Assembly (NCBI RefSeq): GCF_041146795.1
Contig: NC_135170.1
Location: 5,880,033 to 5,944,032, forward strand
Direction: 5' to 3'
DNA: 64,000 nt
Source: Maylandia zebra
Taxonomy: Eukaryota > Chordata > Actinopteri > Cichliformes > Cichlidae
The position numbers were made by a program, and so were the translations under genes. Positions within the stretch are counted from its first letter, which is position 1; every line of letters starts with the position of its first letter. The notes under the pieces were generated by a model. The model saw only the letters and a program-made list of their open reading frames with translations. It made no database searches and was not told the origin of the DNA. This document shows positions 1 to 10,426 of this stretch, one piece after another.

Positions 1-1486
1 AAGACAGAGACTTGACATCCATAACCAGACATGACTAACTACATATAGGGGTGCTGGTGAGGACACACAGAGGTGACAAAACTCTGTGAAATAACAACTT
101 GGATCAGGGCTCTGAAAACGTAACATAAGAATCAATAATTCCCCAAAGAGTGAACAAGAGCAAACAATGCAAAAAACATAGTACAAAACAAACTTAAAAC
201 ACTGGGTCAAAGCCCAAGACCATGAAAAATTCAGGACTAGATGTTACAACCCCTGATACTGTAACATCTAGTCCTTTTCCTGAAACTTAATAATTAACAC
301 TTACACGATCAGTTTCACTTCATCTTATTAATGATGGTCCAATAGTCCGTTGACTTGTGGGGTGACATTATCTTCTGTCCTTTCATAAAGGACAGCTTGG
401 CTTAGTGTATTCTTTGATAAAGGAGGTACTAACCAAGGGTTGAATAACTTCTTTAGCATGTAATAAATACAAGTCAGTTTTATTATGGCTGCAGTCCAGC
501 TACCTCCTGGTCTTGTTCACACAGATAGGATCCCTGTTGTTTAAATGTTCAACCACATGTTTAGTTTCGTCATCTGATCTGTCTGCTAAACCACTCATCT
601 TCTTAGCTCTCTTTTTATGCTCAATAAAAGAAGCAATTAGCAAGTGAAACCTCAAAATTTAGGAAAGATGAGGATCTTCTGATTTAATCAAAAACTTGTT
701 ATTTATGTAGCCATTTTAAACAGAGGCAGCTACTTACGTAAACACACCACTACATCATCCAGTAAGTGCTAAAGTCTTCTCTGTAAATTCCCCAGTTGTA
801 CATTGGAATTTTTTATGGTTTTATTTTCTAACTGGTGATGTACACAGCTGTAAAACGTTATAAGTTGTGTCAGAAAAGCAAAGAACAATTTCACTGAAGA
901 GCTCTGCCCGTTGTCAACCTGAATTTGTAAATGCGGTTGTGGGTCCTCTGTGTGATTCATCAGCAACAACAGAAGGAAACTATTTCCATTACATTGATCC
1001 ATCACATCATAGAGCCAATGGAATGCAATGTCTTCCACTTAGCAGAGAATCTTATTTTCTTTCAAGATACAGTTGTAGTGTGGCGGACCACTAGGGCTCC
1101 ACTCACACCCAGTGTATAGGAAGTGTGTTCCTGTGTTTTGTGGCGCGATATGCGCAGTTGATGTTGGAGACGAATAAAGAAGGAGTGAGAACTGAGAGCT
1201 CTGTGTCGTTGATGCTTACCTCCACAGCAGGAAACTTAAATAAAAACCTTTTATTTAGTAGAATATGCTAAATTCACAATCTGAAGGCCAACTCTACCAG
1301 AGAACGTCAGGAGAAGTTTAAACGAGCAGCTCAGTACTTTCAATAAGTGCTTCAGGATCGACATCCTTTCTTTTTACATTTAAAAAATATATATCTGTAC
1401 TTTCCCAACCAGATTTTTGGAAATAGAAAGTCAGTTTTCTGTATTGAAGTGTATTTGTGATTAGTCACAAAAACACATAGCCCAAG
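1..1486. other. Gene-free flank with LTR-like repeat at left edge
   Basis: No credible coding exon is visible; the short ORFs here have no recognisable domain. Positions 1-245 resemble the antisense of an LTR-like fish repeat (compare the composition of 46150-46780), cut by the window edge. The remainder is AT-rich and unremarkable apart from the inverted repeat at 234-274. Confidence 0.4.
234..274. repeat. 15-bp perfect inverted repeat (hairpin)
   Basis: Arms 234-248 and 260-274 are exact reverse complements separated by 11 bases. The hairpin lies at the edge of the LTR-like repeat, so it may be part of a repeat terminus. Confidence 0.7.
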
Positions 1487-2110
1487 AATGAATCAATGAA
1501 TGAATGTCTTTTATTCGAGCAACCAAATAATAAAGTTATTGTAATGTAGAATTACACAAAAAAAGAAAAAACAAGTTTAGCTCGAAAAGGAATGGGATGA
1601 AGACAAGCTTTTTAACTCCCACCCCTACAATCTTATCTGAGTTTTAAATTTTGTAGTTGCGCAGTACATTTAAATATTTGTGACATACAATTACGGTTAT
1701 AAAATTATCGCATTGTCATAATTACAACATATAGTAGTGTAAATATTTAGCATCAATAATACAGTCTTTGTTACCACCGTTGAATATCACAGTCATCACC
1801 ATCATGGTCATTACATCCTCTCCGTATATTATTTATATTTTAGCTATGAAAATATCAATGAAGTATGCTTCCATTGTATAGTTGTAACTTCATCAATTTT
1901 ACTTTTAAGAATTAATTCTGGTCTACTGTTTCCTAAAAATGGAGATAACAGTAATAACAACAGCGTAAGACAATATCAACAGTGTCCATTTCAACTCTAC
2001 AAAATAATTGTTTATATAAGTATTTGTTGTTAACATTCTATATATAAACAAAGAAAAAAGAAAGAAAGAATACAAAGAATATATTATTATTTACTATCAT
2101 GGATAAACAA

Positions 2111-2486
2111 TCACACACTCGATTCCTCTTTGTACCTTGACAATATACATTTTTTGTACCTCGATTTAAACAGATGAATATTTGGACATTGCTTGAGCTC
2201 TACATCCATTCTGTTCCAAAGTTTCACTCCACACACAGACACACACAAACTTTTCCTGGTAGTTCTAACTATCTGCCTTTTAAAGTTACTACATCCCCTC
2301 AAATTGTAACCTCCTTCTTTATGTGTAAAGAGCTTTTGGATATTTTCTGGCAGTATACCCTTATTTGCCTTATATAGGAGCTGAGCAGTCGAGAATTCAA
2401 CTAAATCAATCAATTTTAATAGTTTTGACTGCAAAAACAAAATATTAGTGTGACTATAATATCCTACCTTATACATTATTCTTATA
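2111..2486 (-). pseudogene. LINE-A ORF2, C-terminal part
   Basis: The minus-strand frame ending at 2111 carries the conserved LINE C-terminal region: a block ending in RTTRKSLCVS, then GVKLWN and a final Lys/Arg-rich stretch. Upstream in this frame (above 2486) the sequence belongs to the hAT-like insertion and is not LINE. It continues the frame that stops at 7482. Confidence 0.8.
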
Positions 2487-3370
2487 TAGGGCTGGGCCAT
2501 ATTATACCGTTCACGGTAATCCCGGTATAATGTTAGGCAACGATAGGAAAATGAAATATCGCGATAGAATGGGAGTAAAACGCGCATGCGCAGTGCCTTT
2601 GTTTTCATACGCACATGGCCGATTGTTGAGGAACCAGAATTGGTTTGTAAAAATGGTGCAACTTCCATGATGTGGAACTGGTTTGGTGTTTGTCCATCAG
2701 ATACACAACAAAGCACATTTTTTTGCAGAACATGCAAGCGGCCGTTGTTATTGTCGTATTTGTCGGACTAAGATGCTCTTAAATCTGGGAGTAATCTGGG
2801 TCCCAAACTCCGTATATTTGACTTCAGGTCAAACAACACTGCAGCATCACTGAGAGTTGAAAACTGTCTAAATTATTTCATCTTTAATAAAACGATCAGT
2901 ATTGCTGCTTTACCAGGTGTAACTATAAAGTTTAACTTCCAGGCATCCATGAAAACAAAAGTTATTACATTTAACGGAGTTAGAAGTTAGCAGGAAGCTA
3001 GCGGAAGTTAGCTCGCTAGTTTCGCTAGTTACCTAAGCATGATATAGCATGTTCTGACTGAGAGATTTCTGAAAAAATTCAAACGTACAGCTCTGCTATC
3101 ACTTCCAACATAAATGAAGACAGGAAACTAAACAGTGGTGACGTTTGTAGGGTTACTGAAGTTGGGCTAGCTGGTATATAATGATGTGCTACGTGATCGC
3201 TAGCGACACAGCTATGTTAGCATAACATAACAGTGAAGCTGGAGGACAAACACTAACACTTTTCCACTTATAAAAGTTAACGTGAAGGTTCCTCATGGTT
3301 AGAGACAAATGCAATCGCATGGCAGGATGCTGTAAACGGACCAAACTTCAGTCAGGAGAACAACTGAGAT

Positions 3371-3975
3371 TGTCAGGGTCCTGGGACTGAGCGGCCCAGG
3401 GTCCCTGAGCAGTTATGTATTATATTATTATTATTATTATTATTGTTGTGTATTTTGGTGTTGCTCCCCCTTCCCTGTGCTTGTGTATATGTGTGTGTGG
3501 GTGGCTGAGCACTTGTTTATAGGCGGCGTCAGGCCTGGAGGGTGTGGCCCTGCAAGGGGACTGGCCACACCCGAAGCCACACACCTGCTGCTGATCAGGC
3601 CTCGTCGGGGGAGCTACTTAAGAGAGTCTTGGAGCTCCCACCGACGCGGGATCATTGCTTGGGACTCCACGTTAGTTACCCAGTTTAGGTTTTGGTCGTG
3701 TAGTGTATGCCTGCCATTGTTCAGTGTCCTGACTGCTGCCGCTATTGTTTCCCGCAGGAGGAGCGTGGAAGGCTGAAGGAGCAGCGAGCACCGGGAGTGC
3801 AGACACGGGAGCAGAGAGCACTTGGAGGACACGACACGGGAGTCTGGGGAAAAACACGGGGATTTATTGTTGTTTGATATCACCCTCTGTAAATAAACGC
3901 ACTGCTTGAACTTTGAGCTCCGCGCCTGGGTCCTCCTTCCCCACATCCCCACAGTCTGCCAGCCAGACCGTGACA
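3371..3975 (+). repeat. 5' LTR
   Basis: 605 bp, TG..CA ends. It carries four extra bases compared with the 3' LTR (after GGAGCTC near 3637). A TTA trinucleotide run sits near the left end and an AATAAA-containing stretch (AAATAAACG, about 3891) near the right end. Confidence 0.9.
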
Positions 3976-3977
3976 GA

Positions 3978-5927
3978 ATGATCCCGCCAACCACCATGGA
4001 CCCAGCAAACTCAGGAGTTGCCACGGAGGAGAGATTGCTCGCGCAGCTATGGGATTACTGCCGGAGCGTAGTCCAGGCCGTAAATCCACACAGGAGACAC
4101 ATACAGGTAGTGTTCCTTGACAATCACCTCACATCCACTACCTTCACCACGAACATTCTGGACATTAACAAACTTAGGCACCTGGTCGCTAGTTTAAGGG
4201 AGAGCTCGAGTTTTGAACTATTTGGCTTGGGTGGTCCGAGCATGGACAGTTCGGCTGCTCTCCTAGAGACTCTAGCCGCTTGGTTTTTCACGCATCGGCG
4301 GAGGGCTTTCCCGTCGATGCTCGCGGCACAATCGTTCGATCCGCCGTTACGGAAGGCATGCCGCACTCTCTACCATCATCCCATTACGCCTCAACCCACT
4401 CCTGCGGTTTCAGCCCGGTCAGCTGGCAACGGACCAACAGCGCTCATCACCGCAGTGAGTAAACCCGACTCATTTGTGTCTATTAATCATGTCATTGAAA
4501 ATCAAAACCCAGATAAACAGCAGAAGACGGTTTACATACACCCGGCCCCGCCTTCACGGAGGAGAAGGCGTCCTCGCAAGCAGCGTTCAACCACATCCGC
4601 ACTCACTCCTGTGCTGGTCGAAGACTCAGGACCAGCGGCTCTGGACGCCACAGTGAGTAAAATGGACTCTGCCGGTGTTATAAATTCCCTTCCTGTAAAC
4701 ATAAAAATAGAAACTGATTGCTGTACCTCCAAAGACTCAGAAAATATTCCCTCTGAGACTGTGAGCTGGGAGCTAGGGAGTTCCGAGCATACGGACCCAA
4801 ATGACTTTTTGACTCAGTCCGTCCGCATGGAGACGGAGGTTCTCCCCAGGGCTTCCCCAGAGATCGAACTGGAGGTCTCAGTTGCCTCTGGACCCCTGGA
4901 ATTTGTTGAGCCAGCTGTAACATTTTCATCCTCTCCACCCTTCATAGTAGCCATCTCACCCTCACCTCAGCCTGCTGCCCAGCTGGTAGCTCAGTCTTCA
5001 GTCCAGTCAGCCTCTCACCTTCATCCTCAGTTGGAGGTCGATATGCCGGCCGGACCACCTCTGCCATCATTTCACCCATCTGTCCCTGCATCGCTGTCCA
5101 GTCTACCGGGAGTAGCTGCCACACCATCGTCGCCTCCGGATCATCCATCTGTGGCTGAAGCGCAGCCATCAACTCATCCGCCTGCAGTCGCCCCTCAGCC
5201 GTCTTCTTCACCGGCCGCTACGTCACCACCCGCACCTGCCCTGCCCGAGCGGGAGCTCTGCGGGCCCCAGTGGGTGCTCAGCGAGCCGGAGGAGCTCGCG
5301 CTGCCGGAGCAGGAGCTCGCGCTGCCAGCCGAGGAGGAGCTCGCGCTGCCAGCCGAGGAGGAGCTCAGCGAGCGGGAGCCGGAGCTCAGCGAGCCACCAG
5401 CTGAGGAGTTCAACAAACCGGAGGGACCGGTGTTGCCAGCACAAGACGTTGGCGGGCCGGAGGAGCCCATGCTGCCAGCGGGAGACCTCGGCGAGCCGGA
5501 GGGACCCGCTCAGCCGAAGCCGGAGGTCGGTGAGCCGGAGGGACCTCCACGCCACCCACGTCTGGCGCGCCCTCCACGCCATCCACGCCGTCCACGTCCG
5601 GTGCGTCCACGTCAGCGATCGGCGCGTCATGGACCTGGTGCCACGCCTCGCTGTTGCTCACCGGAGCAGCGACGTTGCCATTGGACCCGTGGCAGGCCAC
5701 CAGAACCATTCCGCCGCCGCCGGACCCGTGGCAGGCCACCAGAACCGTTCCGCCGCGGCTGCCGGACCCGGGGCCGTCTGCCGGAGCTGCGATGTCGCCG
5801 CCATTGGACTCGAGGTAGGCACCCTGAACTCTTGTGTTGTGTTGATGGGCCACCTGAGTCTGTTTTGTGGCGTTTTTTCTTTTTGTTGCTCCACTGCGGG
5901 ATGCGCGGTCGGACTCTGGGACTGTGA
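3978..5927 (+). CDS. Gag-position ORF of the LTR element, proline/glutamate-rich
   Basis: The open frame runs from the LTR to 5927; likely starts are the ATG at 3978, just after the LTR, or 3996 (MDPANSG). The first ~150 residues are a compact, mostly helical-looking region with no match I recognise. Then come a basic patch (SRRRRRPRKQR) and a long Pro/Ser-rich linker. Next is a Glu/Pro repeat block built on ELALPAEE-like units (about 5270-5400) and PEGP-like units (5410-5540). The C-terminus is Arg-rich with near-repeats of TRGRPPEPFRR. There is no zinc knuckle, protease or RT motif. By position it replaces Gag; whether it packages RNA is unknown. The last part may shift frame, since an overlapping frame stays open to 6072. 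Confidence 0.6.
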   Translation: MIPPTTMDPANSGVATEERLLAQLWDYCRSVVQAVNPHRRHIQVVFLDNHLTSTTFTTNILDINKLRHLVASLRESSSFELFGLGGPSMDSSAALLETLAAWFFTHRRRAFPSMLAAQSFDPPLRKACRTLYHHPITPQPTPAVSARSAGNGPTALITAVSKPDSFVSINHVIENQNPDKQQKTVYIHPAPPSRRRRRPRKQRSTTSALTPVLVEDSGPAALDATVSKMDSAGVINSLPVNIKIETDCCTSKDSENIPSETVSWELGSSEHTDPNDFLTQSVRMETEVLPRASPEIELEVSVASGPLEFVEPAVTFSSSPPFIVAISPSPQPAAQLVAQSSVQSASHLHPQLEVDMPAGPPLPSFHPSVPASLSSLPGVAATPSSPPDHPSVAEAQPSTHPPAVAPQPSSSPAATSPPAPALPERELCGPQWVLSEPEELALPEQELALPAEEELALPAEEELSEREPELSEPPAEEFNKPEGPVLPAQDVGGPEEPMLPAGDLGEPEGPAQPKPEVGEPEGPPRHPRLARPPRHPRRPRPVRPRQRSARHGPGATPRCCSPEQRRCHWTRGRPPEPFRRRRTRGRPPEPFRRGCRTRGRLPELRCRRHWTRGRHPELLCCVDGPPESVLWRFFFLLLHCGMRGRTLGL

Positions 5928-6070
5928 CCTTGGGGGGGTTGTTTTCTTTGGTGTTTTTCTTTGCTTGTTTTGGTTCTGGCCCTCCGTCCTGGACCTCCCG
6001 CCGCCCGCCCTGGGTTGGTTGTGCTGTTTTGTTTTTGGTTTGTGTTTTGGGTCGTCGGGAGCCGACCCTT

Positions 6071-6083
6071 AGAGGGGGGGTAC
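6071..6083 (+). promoter_or_regulatory. Polypurine tract of the LTR element
   Basis: AGAGGGGGGG followed by TAC directly abuts the 3' LTR start (TGTCAGGG at 6084), the expected position for plus-strand priming. Confidence 0.75.
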
Positions 6084-6684
6084 TGTCAGGGTCCTGGGAC
6101 TGAGCGGCCCAGGGTCCCTGAGCAGTTATGTATTATATTATTATTATTATTATTATTGTTGTGTATTTTGGTGTTGCTCCCCCTTCCCTGTGCTTGTGTA
6201 TATGTGTGTGTGGGTGGCTGAGCACTTGTTTATAGGCGGCGTCAGGCCTGGAGGGTGTGGCCCTGCAAGGGGACTGGCCACACCCGAAGCCACACACCTG
6301 CTGCTGATCAGGCCTCGTCGGGGGAGCTACTTAAGAGAGTCTTGGAGCTCCGACGCGGGATCATTGCTTGGGACTCCACGTTAGTTACCCAGTTTAGGTT
6401 TTGGTCGTGTAGTGTATGCCTGCCATTGTTCAGTGTCCTGACTGCTGCCGCTATTGTTTCCCGCAGGAGGAGCGTGGAAGGCTGAAGGAGCAGCGAGCAC
6501 CGGGAGTGCAGACACGGGAGCAGAGAGCACTTGGAGGACACGACACGGGAGTCTGGGGAAAAACACGGGGATTTATTGTTGTTTGATATCACCCTCTGTA
6601 AATAAACGCACTGCTTGAACTTTGAGCTCCGCGCCTGGGTCCTCCTTCCCCACATCCCCACGGTCTGCCAGCCAGACCGTGACA
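6084..6684 (+). repeat. 3' LTR
   Basis: 601 bp, nearly identical to the 5' LTR and flanked on the right by the GAGAT duplication. Confidence 0.9.
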
Positions 6685-6712
6685 GAGATAATCCATCCAC
6701 AATACGAGGTTA

Positions 6713-6811
6713 GTCATTAATATACTGCAACAACATGGGAATAGATCAGCTGCCAGAGAATTCAACATTAATGAATCAATGGTACAGAAGTGGAGGAAGC
6801 AAGAAGAATGA
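6713..6811 (+). pseudogene. Pogo/Tigger-like transposase helix-turn-helix remnant
   Basis: A 32-codon frame ending at TGA (6809-6811) reads through HGNRSAAREF, NINESMVQKW and RKQEE, the pattern of the CENP-B/pogo-type N-terminal DNA-binding motif. The LTR element inserted a few codons upstream. Downstream (6845-6900) is a segment with the CTTATAATCC..TTATGGTCCGAAAAAT pattern that I associate with ends of fish Tigger-type elements (from memory). The DDE domain is absent. Confidence 0.6.
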
Positions 6812-7204
6812 GTTTAATAAAGTTTGATTTATCTGACTGCTTTGTTTCGCTTAATGTGCCTTATAATCCCGTGCACCTTATGGTCCGAAAAATGCGTACT
6901 GCACACTGCAGTTTAATGTTGCAAAGCACCTCTTTTTAACTTCAGTGGTTATTATACATGGTTATGCTCAGGATATGTCAGCCCATTTCTACTGGAAATG
7001 CCTTTGGGTTAAACTTTCAGCAAGGAATTTGCATTTGCACTGATACATTTTTATAAAGCTTTAATGTACATAAAAACCAGCTTCTTGTTTACGTGAAAAT
7101 AAATGGAAGGTTGTCTTTTTGCGCTAGTAATGTTGTGGAGTATTTTGTCTCGCATCAATTATATCATCAGTTATATCGTTATCGCAAATTTTCAAATATA
7201 TATC

Positions 7205-7440
7205 GTGGGGGCAGGGATAGCTCAGTAGGTAAAGTGGTCTCCCCATGATCGGAAGGTCGGCGGTTCGAATCCACTTAACGGCTACCCTGAGGTACCCCTG
7301 AGCAAGGTACCGTCCCTACACACTGCTCCCCGGGCGCCTGCTTAGTGGGCTGCCCACTGCTTCACTGAGTGAATGGGTCAAATGCAGAGAAAAACAAGTA
7401 ATTTCCCCATGGGGATCAATAAAGTATCCATTATTATTAT
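7205..7440 (+). mobile_element. tRNA-derived SINE
   Basis: A tRNA-like head contains an A box (TAGCTCAGTAGG) and a B box (GGTTCGAATCC). It is followed by an unrelated body and a LINE-type tail ending GGGGATCAATAAAGTA and ATT repeats. Extra body sequence and tail argue against a functional tRNA gene. It lies inside the hAT-like element. Confidence 0.8.
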
Positions 7441-7481
7441 TATAAATATTTTTGGCCATATCACCCTGCTCTATTCTTATA

Positions 7482-9677
7482 GCACATTTTTGTAGTATAA
7501 CCAGGTGTTGCAGAGAACTTTTGTAATTATTGCCCCATACCTCTACACAATAAGTCAAGTATGGTAGGACTAGTACACAGTATAACAAAAACATTGCATG
7601 GCAGTTTAAGAAGAACTTGGCTCTATTTATGATTGAGATACTTTTGGACACTTTATTTTGTATATGTCTGATGTGTGATTTCCAGCATAATTTGCTATCA
7701 ATCATTACTCCCAAGAATTTTATTTCTGATACTACATCTATGACTACACCATCTATTTTTATTACAGTATCTTCATTTACATTGTAATTCCCAAAGAACA
7801 TTACCTTGGTTTTGCTAAAATTTATAGATAATTTGTTAACATCCATCCATATTTTTAATTTCCTTAACTCATTGTTAATGTTAAGTACTAGGTCACTATG
7901 GTCATCGTTAGAATAAAAAATATTGGTGTCGTCAGCAAATATAACTAATTTTAATAACTTTGATACATTAAATATGTCGTTTATATAAAGGTTAAATAGA
8001 GTTGGTCCCAGAACTGATCCTTGTGGCACTCCACAGCTAATGCCCAAGTACCCCAATTCAAACTCGCCCATCTTCACATACTGCTGTCTCTCAGTCAAAT
8101 AACTTTGGATCCATTTCAAAGCCACTCCCCTAATACCATATCTGTCTAATTTTTTAAATAATCTGCTATGATTAATCGTATCAAATGCTTTCTTCAAGTC
8201 AATAAATATCCCTGCTGCATGTCTTTTTCTATCCAGACTGTTGTTTATCTCTTCTATTGCATCAATGATAGCCATTGAAGTTGACCTTCCTGTCCTAAAT
8301 CCGTACTGACTTTCATTAATTAGTTTATGTTTGTCAATAAATTTACCTAGTCTATTATTATAAAGTTTTTCTAATATTTTAGAAAACTGCGGGAGCAGGG
8401 ACACTGGTCGATAGTTAGTGAAGATGTGTTTGTTTCCACTTTTATATATGGGTATAACTTTAGCTATTTTCATTTTCTTTGGGCATTTCCCCGTTTGAAA
8501 TGATAAATTACATATATAAGCTAGAGGTCTGGCAATGCTATGTATGATTTGTTTAACTAATGTCATATCTATACCAAAACAATCAGTAGAGGTCTTGTTC
8601 TTACAGTTGTTAACTACATCTAAAATATCTAATTCAGTAACTCCCGACAAGAACATAGTCTTTGAGTTTATTTCTATCAGTGACATTTCGCTGTGATTAC
8701 TTTTTGGAATTGTTGTAGCCAGCTCCGGTCCCACATTTACAAAAAAGCTGTTAAAGCACTCCACCATCTCGTTTAGATTGTAATTGTCACTGTTATTATT
8801 AATGAAATAATCTGGATATGAGCACTTTTTTGTGTTACCTTTAATAATAGTGTTAAGTATTCCCCATATCTCTTTAGTGTTGTTTTTATTTTTGTGTATT
8901 AAATTAGTATAGTATAATTTCTTACTAGTTCTTAATATTTCCATTAGTTTATTTTTATATTTTTTATATCTATACTCTGCTTCTTCAGTTCTTAGCTTAG
9001 TGAATTGTCTATATAAAGAATTTTTCTTCTTACAGGCCTTGTGTAATCCTTTTGTTAACCACGGGCATTTAATAGATTTATTTTTGATACTGAATTGCCC
9101 GACTGGGCAGTTTTTATCATACAGGCAGTTGAAGATATCCAAAAATATTTCAAAAGCACTATCCACATCATCTACAGTATACACTGCATTCCAATCCTGA
9201 TTCATCAAGTCCTGATAAAAGAGATTAATTGCATTTTCTGTTCTTACTCGTTTGTAGATATATTTCTGAGGTACTTTCTTGCATACACTCTTAACGTCAT
9301 ACACTATAAATATTGGCAGGTGATCAGTTATATCACATACCATTAGTCCGCTAGCAATTATTAACTCTAAATTATTTGTAAAGATGTTATCAATAAGGGT
9401 AGCATTGGTATTGCACTAAGTTTTTCAATTGACGTCTATAGACGTCAATGGCAGTGAATGAGTTAATTGAGGAATTATATTCTTTTTCAGAATAATATTT
9501 ACATTCATTTGGGTTGGCTAATAGGAAGTGGTTGTCAGGGTCTAATTGATCTTCTTGATCTAAAGCATTATGATCAGTATATTCGAAATGCTTCAATTCC
9601 AAATCCTCAAGGTTTAAACTCCGTTCTTGTGTTTCTAATTCATCTTTTGTCAGATTTAAGGAGTATTTAGATGTCAT
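7482..9677 (-). pseudogene. LINE-A ORF2: reverse transcriptase with deleted endonuclease
   Basis: ORF2 probably starts at 9677 (MTSKYSLN). Its first ~65 residues lead to about 9470, where the expected apurinic-type endonuclease should begin. Instead there is a ~60-bp foreign stretch with a 22-bp palindrome (9428-9449), after which only the end of the endonuclease remains (DHLP motif near 9320). The reverse transcriptase is well preserved: SQYGFRTGRST, IDLKKAFDTI, GVPQGSVLGP and FADDTNIF (about 7915-7940) appear in canonical order. The frame runs to 7482, where the hAT-like element intervenes, and resumes at 2486. The deletion makes the copy defective. Confidence 0.85.
9428..9449. repeat. 22-bp perfect palindrome at the LINE-A deletion junction
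   Basis: ATTGACGTCTA and its exact reverse complement are adjacent with no spacer. The site contains two TGACGTC (CRE-like) cores and sits exactly where the endonuclease is missing, followed by GGCAGTGAATGAGTTAA. It may be the end of a small unidentified element. Confidence 0.8.
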
Positions 9678-9732
9678 TGTATGAGTTTACGCTCCCTTAA
9701 CTGACACAGGTTGTGCAGACCCTCAGTAGTAT

Positions 9733-10426
9733 TCATTCATATTTCTTCAATTCCTCTATATCTCTGATAATCACCACTTTAGCTTCCTCAGGCGTTCCTT
9801 TCAGTTTGATGTATACCTTACAGTTCATGACCCAAGTATTCTGTATCTTGCCCTGCTTCCTCATGATTCTGGCTTTTTTAGCAATGTCCGCATTTCTTTT
9901 AATCAAATGATCATTCAGATAGACGTTAGTACCTTTTAGATTTTTCCCTTGCTTCATTAGTGCAACTTTGTTTTTTCTGCTGACAAACCTCAGGAACACC
10001 GCCGGCATGTTGTTCTTCGTGGGAAGAGGGTGACAGGCATCAATGGTATTTACATCCAAGTGTATATTTTTAGACGCAAAAAAAGACACCACCTGTTGCT
10101 CCGTCGAGTTCTCCTCCCGTAAGCCGGGTTCTTCATTGTTACCGGAGGTCACAGCATGAGCATAAGAGCGGGGTTTGATCTTAATCCCAGTCACAATAAC
10201 ATCATTTATCCTTGAGTATTGCTCCAAATCCTCAACTTTCTTCTCTAGCTCTGTTATTTTTTTTGTCCCGCTCAGCAAGGCGTACCCGCAACTCTGTAAC
10301 TTCCTGCACTAGGTTAAGTATTTTGTCTTGCTTAATTTTGATGTCATTTACATCCTGTGATAGGAAGTCCAGTGATCTTTTGATATCCTCCGCCTCCTCC
10401 AAGGCTGAGTTTTTCTTAGGTGGCAT
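9733..10426 (-). pseudogene. LINE-A ORF1 (coiled coil plus nucleic-acid-binding domain), frameshifted
   Basis: Starts at 10426 (MPPKKNS). The first part has a heptad-like Leu/Ile/Val pattern consistent with a coiled coil and is in a different frame from the rest, which resumes near 10278 (KKITELEKKVEDLEQYSRIN). The LEQYSR motif followed by a basic domain (VFLRFVSRKNK, KARIMRKQGK) is typical of LINE ORF1 proteins that bind element RNA. One frameshift near 10240-10275 breaks it. Confidence 0.75.

Larger units (their letters stand above)
3371..6684 (+). mobile_element. Young LTR retrotransposon lacking pol
   Basis: Two direct LTRs (3371-3975 and 6084-6684) begin TGTCAGGG and end GTGACA. The element is flanked by a perfect 5-bp duplication GAGAT (3366-3370 and 6685-6689). 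A purine run AGAGGGGGGG before the 3' LTR is a good polypurine tract. The LTRs differ by one 4-base indel and one substitution that I can see, so insertion is recent. The 2.1-kb interior carries one long ORF but no protease, reverse transcriptase, RNase H or integrase motif. It is therefore non-autonomous. I could not match the sequence after the 5' LTR to a tRNA primer site. A Ty3/Gypsy origin is plausible but unproven. Confidence 0.9.
2487..7473. mobile_element. hAT-like DNA transposon, non-autonomous, with nested insertions
   Basis: The left end TAGGGCTGGGCCATAT and the right end, read in reverse complement as TAGAGCAGGGTGATAT, form imperfect terminal inverted repeats. Both are flanked by the same 8-bp duplication TTCTTATA (2479-2486 and 7474-7481), the duplication length typical of hAT. 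The interior holds an LTR retrotransposon (3371-6684), a pogo/Tigger-like helix-turn-helix remnant (6713-6811) and a tRNA-derived SINE (about 7205-7440). No hAT transposase is seen, so it would have moved in trans. The unit without the LTR element is about 1.7 kb. Confidence 0.8.

Noticed and set aside
4124..5853. Several minus-strand ORFs inside the LTR element
   Set aside because: Shadows of the plus-strand coding frame; repetitive Leu/Ser/Ala strings without motifs.
5449..6072. Second long ORF overlapping the LTR-element ORF
   Set aside because: Its composition follows from the GC-rich Pro/Arg repeats of the main frame, and the first 3' LTR-proximal part is low in recognisable protein features. 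It might be used by frameshifting, but nothing shows this.
7205..7280. Possible tRNA gene (A and B boxes)
   Set aside because: The tRNA-like part runs into a non-tRNA body and LINE-type tail, and folding positions are decayed. It is a SINE head. The same applies to 20441-20505 and 62487-62560.
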